Shown here: positions 37,701 through 49,700 of the stretch, piece after piece
How positions within the stretch are numbered: the first letter of the stretch is position 1
Layout of the letters: each line of letters starts with the position of its first letter
Assembly (NCBI GenBank): GCA_032881465.1
Contig: CP126168.1
Span: 124,001-188,000 of the forward strand
Length of the DNA: 64,000 nucleotides
Origin: Parvibaculaceae bacterium PLY_AMNH_Bact1
GTDB lineage: Bacteria; Pseudomonadota; Alphaproteobacteria; Parvibaculales; Parvibaculaceae
Reading direction: 5' to 3'
The notes under the pieces: model-generated
Told to the model about the DNA's origin: nothing
The model's input: only the letters and a program-made list of their open reading frames with translations
Database searches by the model: none
Program-made: the position numbers and the translations under genes

Positions 37701-40700
37701 GAATGTGCTGAGTGGGCCCGACCCTCTCGATCACAATTGGAACCAGCAGGGCTTTGATGCGGAAGACATCAATTCGGTGTACGAATATGCAGTCAAGGAA
37801 GCGCTCAAGAACAAACTCCTAGATGGTGGTGACGCGTGGGGACGCCGCGTCCGCTACTATGGTGGTTGGGAAACGATTGAAGAGTTCCGCGCTCAATTGC
37901 AAATAGCCGCTGACTATCGCAACTACCTTGAAAACAAGGAAGTCATCGACCGGTTGATCACGGCGTCTCCAGACTCATCGTTCTCTATCGGCTGGTTGGC
38001 GACACTTGGCCAAGCCGCCTCCCTCGGTTTCACAAACCCAGACGCGCTCCACAACAAGGTGGAAGGAACGGACGCATCTGAAACACTCACAGGCTCCATC
38101 TATAATGATGAGATCATCGGTGGAACAGGCGACGATGCATTGGAAGGTGGCCTTGGTCGCGACGTTCTAAAGGGCGGCGCGGGTGCAGACGTGCTGCGGG
38201 GTGGCGATGGTCTTGATACCGCCGCTTACCGCGCATCCGCCGCCGCCGTGACCGTCAATCTGGGGGCTAATACTGGCGTCGGTGGCGATGCGCAAGGGGA
38301 CACGTACGATAGCATCGAGCGTGTATTCGGCTCAGACCATGATGATCATATTACTGGGGATGATGGCGACAATCTGCTTGTAGGCTTTAGCGGCGATGAC
38401 ACGCTGAATGGTGGCGCGGGAAGTGATTTCATTGAGGGTGGGCGCGGGGCCGACATTCTCGACGGTGGATCCGGTGTAGGTCCGGACCCTGAGACTGAGT
38501 TGGACATTGCAAGCTACGGCACCTCCTATGTGGGCGTTCATGTGGAGCTGCAAGAAGGAAATGTGCTTGGCCAAGGTTATGGTGGTGACGCAGAGGGCGA
38601 TACGCTTACTGGCTTTGAAGGGGTTTCCGGCTCACAGTTTCCAGACTTTCTCGTCGGAAACTCAGAGGACAACACACTTATTGGTCTGGGCGGCACAGAC
38701 TTCCTTGAGGGGCGTGGTGGCGCTGACCATCTTATCGGCGGCGACGGCGTTGACTTTGCTGTTTACCTGAGCGCCGTGGGGGGCGTTGAGATTAACCTCG
38801 CGACCGGTGTCCATACCGGCGATGCGGCAGGCGATACATTCTCGTCTATCGAGGGCATCATTGGGTCAGCGGAAAAAGACACGATCATCGGAAGCGATGG
38901 TAACGATGTTATTGAAGGCGGTGCCGGAGGGGACGTACTTGATGGTGGCGCCGGGATGGACACCATCTCATACGCCAATTCGGATTACGGAGTTGAAGTC
39001 GATCTTGTAGAAGGCAGTGCCAGATATGGTCATGCGACGGGGGACAAGCTCTCGAATTTTGAGCACATTGTTGGATCCAATTTTGCGGATACGCTAATTG
39101 TTGGACACAACAATTCTGTTGTTATTGCCGGCGGTGGCGATGACACAATTATTCCTTATAACGGGAATGTTGCCATCGATGGGGGCGAAGGATTCGATAC
39201 GGCGAGCTTTGAAGAGTTGGACCGGGGAGGACATTTCCAACCTCTCTTTAATCAGGCTGGCTTTTTCACTGGTCATCAACGTGAGGTCACAAAAGTCTTT
39301 CAGGGAGCTGATATCTACCAGGCTTGGGATCTTGTCGCGCAGGGCGGTGTGATTTCAGACAGCATTTTTGCTGATGACACGGAGCGATATCAGATCAAGT
39401 TGCACTCCATTGAGGCGCTGAGGGCGACGGAGTTTGACGATATTATTTCTTTCAGCGATTTCGGTCAGAACGTCTACGCGGGGCGCGGCAATGACATCAT
39501 GTTGGGTCGCAATGGCGATGATGTATTCCACGGGGAAGACGGACACGACAGCATCTCCGGCAGTGGAGGTTCTGATCAGCTCTTTGGCGGTGATGGCAAC
39601 GATCTCCTTTACGGAGAAGGGACCGGTGAATATTACGCTCAAGATTTCTGGAAGAATGAAGGGTATACGCTCAATGACCGGCTAGATGGTGGTGCGGGAG
39701 ATGATCAGCTCTTTGGTCAAGAGGGTGATGATACATACGTCTTTGGCCTCGGTTATGGCCAGGACGTTATCGACGACGCCGCATTTGACCGAGCTTATTC
39801 GACTGTCGGCACATTCAGCTATCTACAGACTTTCGGAAATGGCGGGAATGACACCCTTGAGTTCGGTTTGGGCATCCTACCAGAAGACATTTTGGTAGAA
39901 GTTTCTGGCGATGACTTAGTTCTCAGAATTCGCAACACCAGTGATCAAGTCACCATCCGGAATTGGGCTGAAGACAATCACAAGATTGAGAAATTTTCTT
40001 TCAGAGAAACTGGGTTTACGCTCGATGTCTCTCATCTTGGGCTTCTCCATGGTGCTTCAGAGTTTGAGGCGAGATTGTCGGCTGGAGTGGATTTCAGTTT
40101 CTCAGAACTCGTGAGATATGCAGAGGCTGAAAGCAACTTCACCTCTCAAGAAAATTTCAACATATTTGGATCTTCTCCACAGCTAGTAGACCTAGATGGC
40201 GATGGTCGTGCTGACCTTGTTGGTGTTAAAGGGTATTTCTCTGGTAATCCTGAGGCAGGTATTCGAGCCAGCCTCAGCAGAGGCGATGGAACGTTTGGTG
40301 CTGAGGTGGTTTCGCACGAGGCACGAGTGTATGCCAATGCGCCTGGTTTAGGGCAGGGATATAATACGACAACTGAGTCTATTCGGTTTGCTGACATTGA
40401 CGGCGACGATAAAGCGGATGCGATAGCGTTTGACAACGACGCTGTCCGTGTTGCGATCGGCGTGGGTGATGGATCGTTTGGCGAATTCACCGCGGTAACT
40501 GGCGAATTTACAACGGCCAGTGGTTGGACGGGCACAACAGAGATGCCCCGGTTCTTGGCAGACATAAATGCCGATGGTTTTGCTGACATTATCGGCATAT
40601 CAACATCGGGTACTTATGTGAGCCTTTCTGATGGTGAGGGTGGTTTCATTGGCTCATACCTTGCGACATCGGCGGTCACCGCGGCAACTCCTGGGACTGT

Positions 40701-43700
40701 TCATCTTCCGGAGCTTTTTGTCGCGGACGTGAACGGTGACGGTCGCGCTGATCTGATTGATTTGGACGGCGCACAAATAAAAGTTTCTCTTGGCAACGCA
40801 GACGGAAATTTTGATGCTCCGATAGTTGCAAGCACTGAGTTTGGTGGAGGTATATGGTCAGGCAATTCATTTCAGGGCGTCGGCACATTCCATTTTGATG
40901 ACGTCAATGGAGATGATCGTTCGGATCTGATATTTGGGTCGCAGCAGGACTCAAGAATTGCGTTCGGTCAAGTAAATGGCACTTTTGCAGCCAGTGTAGC
41001 ATCTCCAATTGCCTATTTCGGTACGCCTACTGCGGGATACAATATTTTTGACACGTTCACGACCGGTGACGTGAACGATGATGGAGCCGCGGACCTTTTC
41101 TACAAAGGTCCCGGCGACGCTTGGAATGTCACGTTTGGGGGGGCAAGTCTCTTCACGCATAGCGTTACGCACGTCAACCATTTCACACATTCTACAGGGT
41201 GGACGGATGCCAACGTGCATGTTCGTCAACTCGCAGATGTAGACGGCGATGGTTTGGACGATGTTGTTGGGTTCAATGAAACGGGTGTTTGGGTTGCCCG
41301 TGGCCAATCCAATGGCACATTTGACTACACAAAACATGCGTCGACCGAATTTGGTGTTACGTCTGGTTGGAATACGCAAGATGCGTTGCCGCGGCTACTC
41401 GGTGATGTGAACGGTGATGGCTTCGCTGACATTGTTGGCTTTGGAAGCAATGGCGTTCAGGTCGCACTTGGCCAGCTGGGTGGAACGTTTGCGGCGTCGT
41501 TTCAAGCTGGTACGGAATTTGGTACGAATACGGGCTGGACGAGTCAGGGCGCATTTTATCGCGTTCTCGGAGATATCAATGGTGACGGGCACGCCGACAT
41601 TATCGGCTTTGGCAACAGTGGTGTTCAGGTGGCGCTTGGCCAGGCCAACGGACATTTTCTAGCATCACAAACAGTGCTAGCAGATTTCGGAGCGTCTCAA
41701 GGTTGGACCTCGCAAGACGCAGCACCGAGAACGGTCGGAGATGTTAATGGCGATGGATATGACGACATTGTCGCATTCGCAGCAGATGGCGTCTATGTCG
41801 CTCAGGGAAACGACAGTGGAACGTTTAGTGCCAAATATAAAGCAGCCGATACATTCTCTCATGCCGCAGGATGGACATTCACAGGTGGCGAACAACGTTT
41901 CCTCTATGACCTAAACGGTGACGGCGCAGAAGACATTGTCGCTGTTACGAACACAGCAACGCATGTTGCCTTCGCGGACGGTGCTGGTGGATTCAGTGAA
42001 TCGGTAGTTGCTGTTCCTGCATCTTCTGACTTTGCCTATGATCTCGCTATGGCTCCACGTGTGATGGGTGACGTGAATGGAGATGGCGTCGCCGATAGGG
42101 TGGTGTTCACGGCAAACTACGTCGAGGTTCAACTCGGCAACCACAATGCATTCTATGGGACTTTCGCTGCGGACCTTCTAACAGGAGATGATGAGATCAA
42201 TCATCTTCAGGGGTTCGCGGGTAATGACACGCTTCTTGGACAAGGTGGCGATGACGTCTTGATAGGTGGTGCTGGCGAAGACGTTCTGTCTGGTGGCGAA
42301 GGAATTGATACAGCAGACTATTCAGGTGCAGCGTCGCGTGTTGCAGTCGACCTGGTTGGTGGCAATACGGATACTGGAATTGATGGAGCCGTATATGGTG
42401 GCTCCGAAGCGGTGAATGATAGCCTTACGCAAATTGAGAATGTTGCCGGTTCGAACTATGCGGACAGTCTTGCGGGGGATGACAAAGCAAATGTTCTCTC
42501 CGGTGGTGCCGGCGATGATTGGCTAAACGGACGCGAGGGAAACGACACGCTTATCGGCGGTGTTGGTGCAGACCGCTTGCTTGGGGGCGAGGGGCTGGAT
42601 ACCGCTGACTATAGCGCGTCCGGATCCAGCGTTACGGTTGATTTGCAAGCCGGAATTGGTTCTGGCGGTACCGCCGCTGGAGACACGCTGGTAGATATCG
42701 AAAGTGTGGTTGGCTCTGCTCATGCAGACACACTCACTGCGGCTGACATGGCTAACGGATCCACGCTTCTAGGGGGAGCCGGAGACGACGTGCTTATTTC
42801 GGGCACGGGAGCTGATGTTCTGGACGGCGGCGAGGGAAGCGACACCGTTGACTATTCTTCTTCTGTGGATCGAGTGATCGCAGATTTGGATAATGGTCAG
42901 GGGACATATGGGTCTGCTGACGATGATGTGTTGCTCAACATAGAAAATGTCATTGGGACGAGCTCCAACGATGTTTTGATCGGTAGTCAATTTGCAAACA
43001 CACTTGACGGTGGTTCAGGAGACGATGTTCTTCGTGGCGGCGTTGGTGCTGATGCGCTCATTGGCGGCGAGGGTAGCGATACGGCTGACTACCAGACGGC
43101 GACCTCTGGGGTTTCTTTGGACTTAGTAACTGGGGCCTCTATCACCGGTCATCAGGGTGCGATATTTGGGTCGTCCGAGGCGATCGGCGACGAGCTGACA
43201 TCAATTGAAAACATCACCGGAAGCGATCATGCGGATTCACTTGCTGGTGACCAAGAGGCCAATCAGATCGAAGGTCTAAGTGGCGATGATTGGATATCGG
43301 GACGGGAGGGGAACGACAAGCTTTCGGGTGGTGCAGGTGATGATATCTTGGTGGGCGGCTCAGGGGACGATCAGCTCATTGGTGGTATTGGTGAAGACAC
43401 AGCCATCTTCAGTGGCAGCGTTCTCAACTATGCGATTGCCGGAGATGTGCAAAACGGCTGGACCATTACCGGCGCTGGCACGGATACGCTAGACGGGGTT
43501 GAGAAAGCTCAGTTCGACGACGCCACTATCTGGCTTGACGGACGAAACAATGCGCCAATTGAAACTGGGATACCGAGTACGCAGACTATTGTCGCGACAG
43601 CAGGTGAAGAATTTTCACTCGGAGCCGCATTTAGGGATATGGACCCTGGCGATGTTCTGTCCTTCGAGGCAACGCTATCGGATGGATCGGAGCTTCCTGG

Positions 43701-46700
43701 CTGGGTCCAATTCGATAGTGCTACGGGTGAATTCTCCGGTATGCCGGTACTTGCCGATGTCGGTATCCAAACGGTCACAGTAGCAGCAACCGACAGTGCG
43801 GGGGTTACGCTGAACCGAACGTTTACACTTGAAGTATCAGAGGATAATCATGCGCCAGTAGCGATGACGCCGCTCGCCGATATGAACACTCTGGAAGATG
43901 CGAGTTTCTCCTTCACAGTTCCGCAGAACGCTTTCTCCGATCAAGATGTACCAATCGGCGACAGTTTGTCCTATCGTGCCGAGTTAACCAATGGCGGCGC
44001 ACTGCCTACATGGTTGAGCTTTGATCCGGAGAGCCGCACATTCTCTGGCACTCCCCAGAATGATGTGGTTGGGACAATGGGTGTGCGATTGATTGCCGAA
44101 GATCTCAATGGGGCTACAGCAGTTTCCGACTTTGCACTCACGGTTCAGAACATCAATAACAAACCCGTGACGTCGCTGAATGTAACCGATGCAGTTTTGT
44201 CTGTGGGTGAAGTTGAGACAATATCGATCCCGGCGGGGTTGTTCACCGATGTCGATGTTAGTGACTATTTACAAACGTCTGTTGCGCTTCACAACGGTGC
44301 CGTCCTACCTGCTTGGCTTACTTACAATGCTGCAGATGGCACTTTTACTGCAAACCCCATTGAGGGTGATGAAGGGTCAGTCCTGGTTCGTGTTACGGCG
44401 ACCGACAGTTTTGGTGCTACGACATCGGAGCTTTTCTCCGTTACCGCGACCTCGGCTGAGGGCGATCAGATTCTTGATGGTAGTGCCCGGTCTGGCCTAC
44501 TGGACGGACAAGGTGGTGTCGACACTGTGAGCTACGAGGGCGCGACGGCACCCGTAACAGTTGATCTTGCAGGAGGTGCAGGTGGACAAGGGGCAACCGG
44601 AGATACCTATGCGGGCATCGAGAATATTGTCGGTAGTTCGCTTTCAGATACACTTATCGGTGACGTTGGAGACAATATCATCCAGGGCGGCGCAGGGGCG
44701 GACATAATAGATGGAGGCGCAGGCTTTGATGTTGTTTCCTATCAAGACGCGCAAGGTGGTATTTCATTCGACCTGTCCACTCTGGCGGTTACAGGAGTTG
44801 ATCCCGACACACTGTCAAACATAGAAGGCGTCATTGGAACCACGCATGCTGATACGATTACCGGAACGACAGGAAGTGACTATCTTAGTGGCGGAGGTGG
44901 TGCCGACGCTCTGGGTGGGGGGACTGGTGATGACCACTATGTTGTTGAAAATTCTGGCCGCACCATCATCAATGACCTTGCTACTCATCAGGTTCAAAAT
45001 GGTAAGGATGTCACAGTTTTCCTGGATGACGCTGGCAATGATACGCTTGAGTTTGGTGAAGGCATTCGTCTAGCAGACATTCTGGCATCAGAAACGACGG
45101 ACCTGTTTTCAACCGGCGGTATCGCAATGGACCGCGACTTGAACTTGACCTTTCTCGCGGATGACCAGGCTTCATCATCAGCCGATACAGCAGGCGATGG
45201 TGTAACCGTCAATGATTGGTTCCAGTTCTTTTCCATCTACCCACAAGGTCCAAATCAGGACTTGGGTCATTTGCGTGTTGAAACTTTCCACTTCGCCAAT
45301 GGACTGGTGATCGAAGGTGTTGATGCTATCGAGAAAGCAAGTTCGGACTTCTCGGATGTTGCCTCAACCTATACTGGGACAGCTGATGCCGAGTGGTATT
45401 CGGCTCGCGGTGGAAATGACCTGATCCATGGTCACGGCGGTGCGGATATCCTGAGCGGTGGATCAGGCGACGATACCGTCTATGGTGGTGAGGACAATGA
45501 TACGATTTCCGGTGGGAGCGGGAACGACATCCTGGATGGTGAGAATGGGAATGACCAACTCATCGGCGACCAAGGAAATGACACACTCTACGGAAGTGCC
45601 GGCCATGACCGTGCGGTCTATGATGGGAACCATACGGATTATTCGCTGAGCCAGGCTGGCGCGAACTGGACCGTCATTGACCAGAACGCAAGTGATGGAG
45701 ACGATGGGACCGACACGCTAAATAGCATTGAAGAGATCCAATTCAGGGATCGTACGATTTACCTTGATGGTCGAAACCATGCACCCGTGCTGGTGAAGTC
45801 ACTTGCCGACCAGTTTGCGATTGAAGATGAGGTCTTCAGTTATGTCACTCCGGTTTTGTTCTCTGATATAGATCCGGGCAGCAGTATATCCTATTCAGCA
45901 AGTCTTTCTGATGGTGGGGCGCTTCCGGGCTGGTTGAGCTTTGATAGTGGTACGCGGACCTTCTCGGGTACACCGGAAAATGCTGATGTGGGGCCATTGG
46001 CGATTACTGTAACTGGTGCTGACAATTCTGGTGCGTCCGTTTCGACCTCATTCGCATTGATTGTGGCCAATGTTAACGATGCTCCTCATGCTTCCCAATC
46101 GATCATATTGCCCGATGCTCATGAGGATTTAACGTACACATATGTGATACCTGCCGGGACCTTCAGCGACGTGGATGTTGCCGATAGTTTGACAATCGTT
46201 GTGGAGACCGCCAACGGCGGCGATCTTCCGGGCTGGCTGTCGTTCGATGCTGCGTCCCTGACACTCACTGGAACGCCTCCTGATACTGAGATCGGTGATC
46301 TGTCACTTCGAGCCGTGTTGACAGATTTATCGGGTGCGAGAACGACCAGCTACTTTTCTCTTGAAGTTCTCAATGTGAATGATGCGCCAATCGCTGTGGG
46401 GACTTTGACTGATCAGTCTCTAATTGAGGATTCCGCATTTAGCTATGTACTCCCTGCAGAGCTCTTCTCTGATGCTGATGCTGGAGATAGTTTCGTATTG
46501 TCCGCGGAGCAGGCGGATGGATCTGATCTACCGGCTTGGTTGAGTTTCGATGCCGCCAGTCGGACTCTGTCTGGGACACCCGGTAATGCAGCGGTTGGGA
46601 CGTTGTCTGTGTCACTCGTTGCGACTGACCTGTCAGGGGCGACTGCTTTCATTGGGGTTGATCTAACTGTAAGCAATGCCAACGACGCTCCTGTAGTGGA

Positions 46701-49700
46701 AGCGGGCATAGCATCCTTTTCTATTCAGGAAGATGCAGACTTTAATTTCTCTCTTCCAGCTGATGCCTTTAGCGATGTTGATCTGGGTGACGTCCTGACT
46801 TACTCCGTCGCGATGGCTGATGGGTCATCGGTTCCCGCGTGGCTTTCATTCGACGCAGCAGCGGGCACATTGTCCGGTACGCCAACCAATAACGACTTAG
46901 GTGATGTCACACTAACAGTAACTGCGACCGATATCGAGGGGGCGACTGCTGCGACTAACTTTACTGTGACAGTTCTCAACACAAATGATGCGCCGACGAC
47001 GGTGTCAAGCCTGACGAACCAAACAGCTGTGGAAGACACATCGTTCAGTTACACGGTTCCTGCAGTATTATTTGAAGATGTGGATGTTGGCGATACGCTC
47101 ACTCTGTCTGCCCGGTTGGCGGGTGGAGGTGTGTTACCCGATTGGCTGTCATTCGACGCAGCAACGGGAGAATTCTCTGGCACGCCCGCCAACGGCAATG
47201 TGGGGTCAATCGATATAGAGCTGGTGGCAACTGATAGCGAGGGGGCACAAGCTTTTCACCCATTCAGTTTATCAATTGCCAACGTCAATGATGCACCGAT
47301 TGTCGTGCAAGGGGTTTCTGACACAAACGTTGATGCAGGTGAGGTGCTATCTCTGGCGATGCCTGTCCCGACATTCCAGGATATTGACGTGGGGGATAGT
47401 CTGACTCTTTCTGCGACCATGGCAGACGGCGCCGCGCTTCCCTCATGGCTTATTTTCGACGCGAGTACTGGAACGTTTTCGGGAACGCCTACAACACAAG
47501 ATATAGGTTCGCTCAATCTGCTGGTGCAGGCCACGGACGGTTCGGGCGCCTCAGCGTCGACAGGTTTTGCACTAAATGTGATGCAACCGAACCGAGCGCC
47601 AACTGTCATCAACCCGCCCTCCAACCAGACGACGCCGGAAGACCAAGTGTTTTCCTATGCCTTGCCGGCGGACACATTTCAAGATCTCGATGGAGACAGT
47701 TTGGCTCTCGCTGTCACTCAGTCGGGTGGAGCGGCTCTTCCATACTGGCTCACCTTTGATGCCGCGACAGGCACTTTTTCTGGCACGCCGGTAAATGGAG
47801 ATGTTGGCTCCTTGTCTTTGGTTGTTCGTGCGACCGACCCAGATGGTGCGATGGTTGAGGTAGCCTTCGATGTGGCAGTCACAAACGTCAATGACGCACC
47901 GACTGCAGGGAGCGCTGTTGGCAGCGTTGATGAGGGGCAGTCCTATGTCATCGATCTAGCGATACTCGCGGCAGATGTTGATGGCGATGCGCTGGCTTAT
48001 AGCCTTCCAACGGTTCCAGGCACCGGGACGGCGTCACTTGTCGGCAGTGTGTTGACCTACACATCTGTTGTGGGCGGCTTTGGGCCGGCCAGTATTGGCT
48101 ATCAGGTCGATGATGGAAATGGCGGCTTGGCCAGCGGCATGATTGATCTGACGGTCAACAATATTAACTTTGCGCCGACGGCTACGAATTCTGGCGCAAC
48201 AGTAAACGAAGGTCAGGGCTTCACCCTTGATCTAGCAACGCTTACTGCTGATCTAGATGGTGATGCGCTGACCTATTCCATCAATAGTGGACCGGCGGTT
48301 GGGTCTGCATTGATTTCTGGGTCGACGCTCACCTTTAACTCGGCCATCGGAACATTGGGCAACCACAATATTGGCTTCACTGTCTCAGACGGTCAGGGTG
48401 GTACTGCCGACGGTATCGTTACCGCAACAATAAACGACATCAACTTCGCACCAACGGCGGGTAATGCCGGCAGCACCGCGAACGAAGGTCAAAGCTTCTC
48501 GATTGATCTGGCCACGCTTGCAGCGGACATAGATGGAGACGTGCTTACATACTCAATCAGTAGCGGGCCGGCTGCTGGCACCGCATCAATCTCTGGATCA
48601 ATGCTGACTTACGCATCAGTCAACGGCCAGCCCGGAAATTACACCATCGGTTATACTGTTTCAGACGGCCACGGTGGTACAGCGAATGCCAATATCAGCG
48701 CGAATATTCTGGATGTGAATTATGCGCCGACCGCTGTGAATGACGGTCCAATTGAGGGAGGCCACACCGGGTATATTCCCTTTACCCAACTTCTTGGGAA
48801 TGACACTGACCCGGATGGTGACGTGCTCACTATCACGAGTCTCTCCAATGCCGTCGGAATTGGCTCTCTCGCGTTCCATCCGTCGCTACCTGGCATAAAC
48901 TTCACATTTACTCAGCACGCCACTGTTAGCCAGACAGGTTCGTTTACCTACGCTGTCAGCGACGGGAACGGGCACACGGCGTCCGCCAATGTTGATGTCT
49001 CCTATACTTATGTACCAATCTCTAAGCCGATCACGTTTGATTTGGATGGGGACGGTATCGAACTTGTAAACGCAGATGAGAGCGATATCTTCTTCGACTT
49101 AAACGGGGATGGCGTGGCGGAGGATACTGGTTGGGTCGGCAGCGACGATGCCCTGCTAACATATGACAAGGATGACGATGGAAAGATCACCGAATTCGAT
49201 GAAGTTTCCTTCGTTGGCTATAAAGAGGGCGCACGCACGGACCTTGAAGGTCTGCAAGCTTTCGACACAAATGGGGACGGGGTGCTTGATGCCGCTGACG
49301 CTGAGTTCGGTTCATTCAACATATGGCAGGATGAAAACCAGAATGGCGTCTCGGATGCAGGTGAGTTGCGTTCGCTGAGTGCAGCGGGTATTGCATCGAT
49401 TGCATTGGTATCCGATGAGACAGTTCGCGTGGCGGGGGACAATGTCTCTTTCGGTATCGGCCAGTACACGCGCACCGACGGCACCACCGGGAACTTCTCG
49501 GATACGGGCTTCGGGACAGGGCAGGGGCTCTCGGAGCTTACTGCGGGTCTCAGCGGTACGGCTGACGAGAGTGGCTTGATTGCCGGTGGAGATGTTGTAC
49601 AGCTCTCCGCATCGCTTGAAGAAGTCTTGGACAATCATTTCCAATCATCGCTTGTGGTTTCATCGGCAGGCGCAGATGGTCCTCAACCCAGTGGTACGCA

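Noticed and set aside
38050-49000. Regular repeats examined as a CRISPR array or DNA satellite
   Set aside because: They are in frame, coding for RTX and Ig-like protein repeats, with no spacer-repeat structure.
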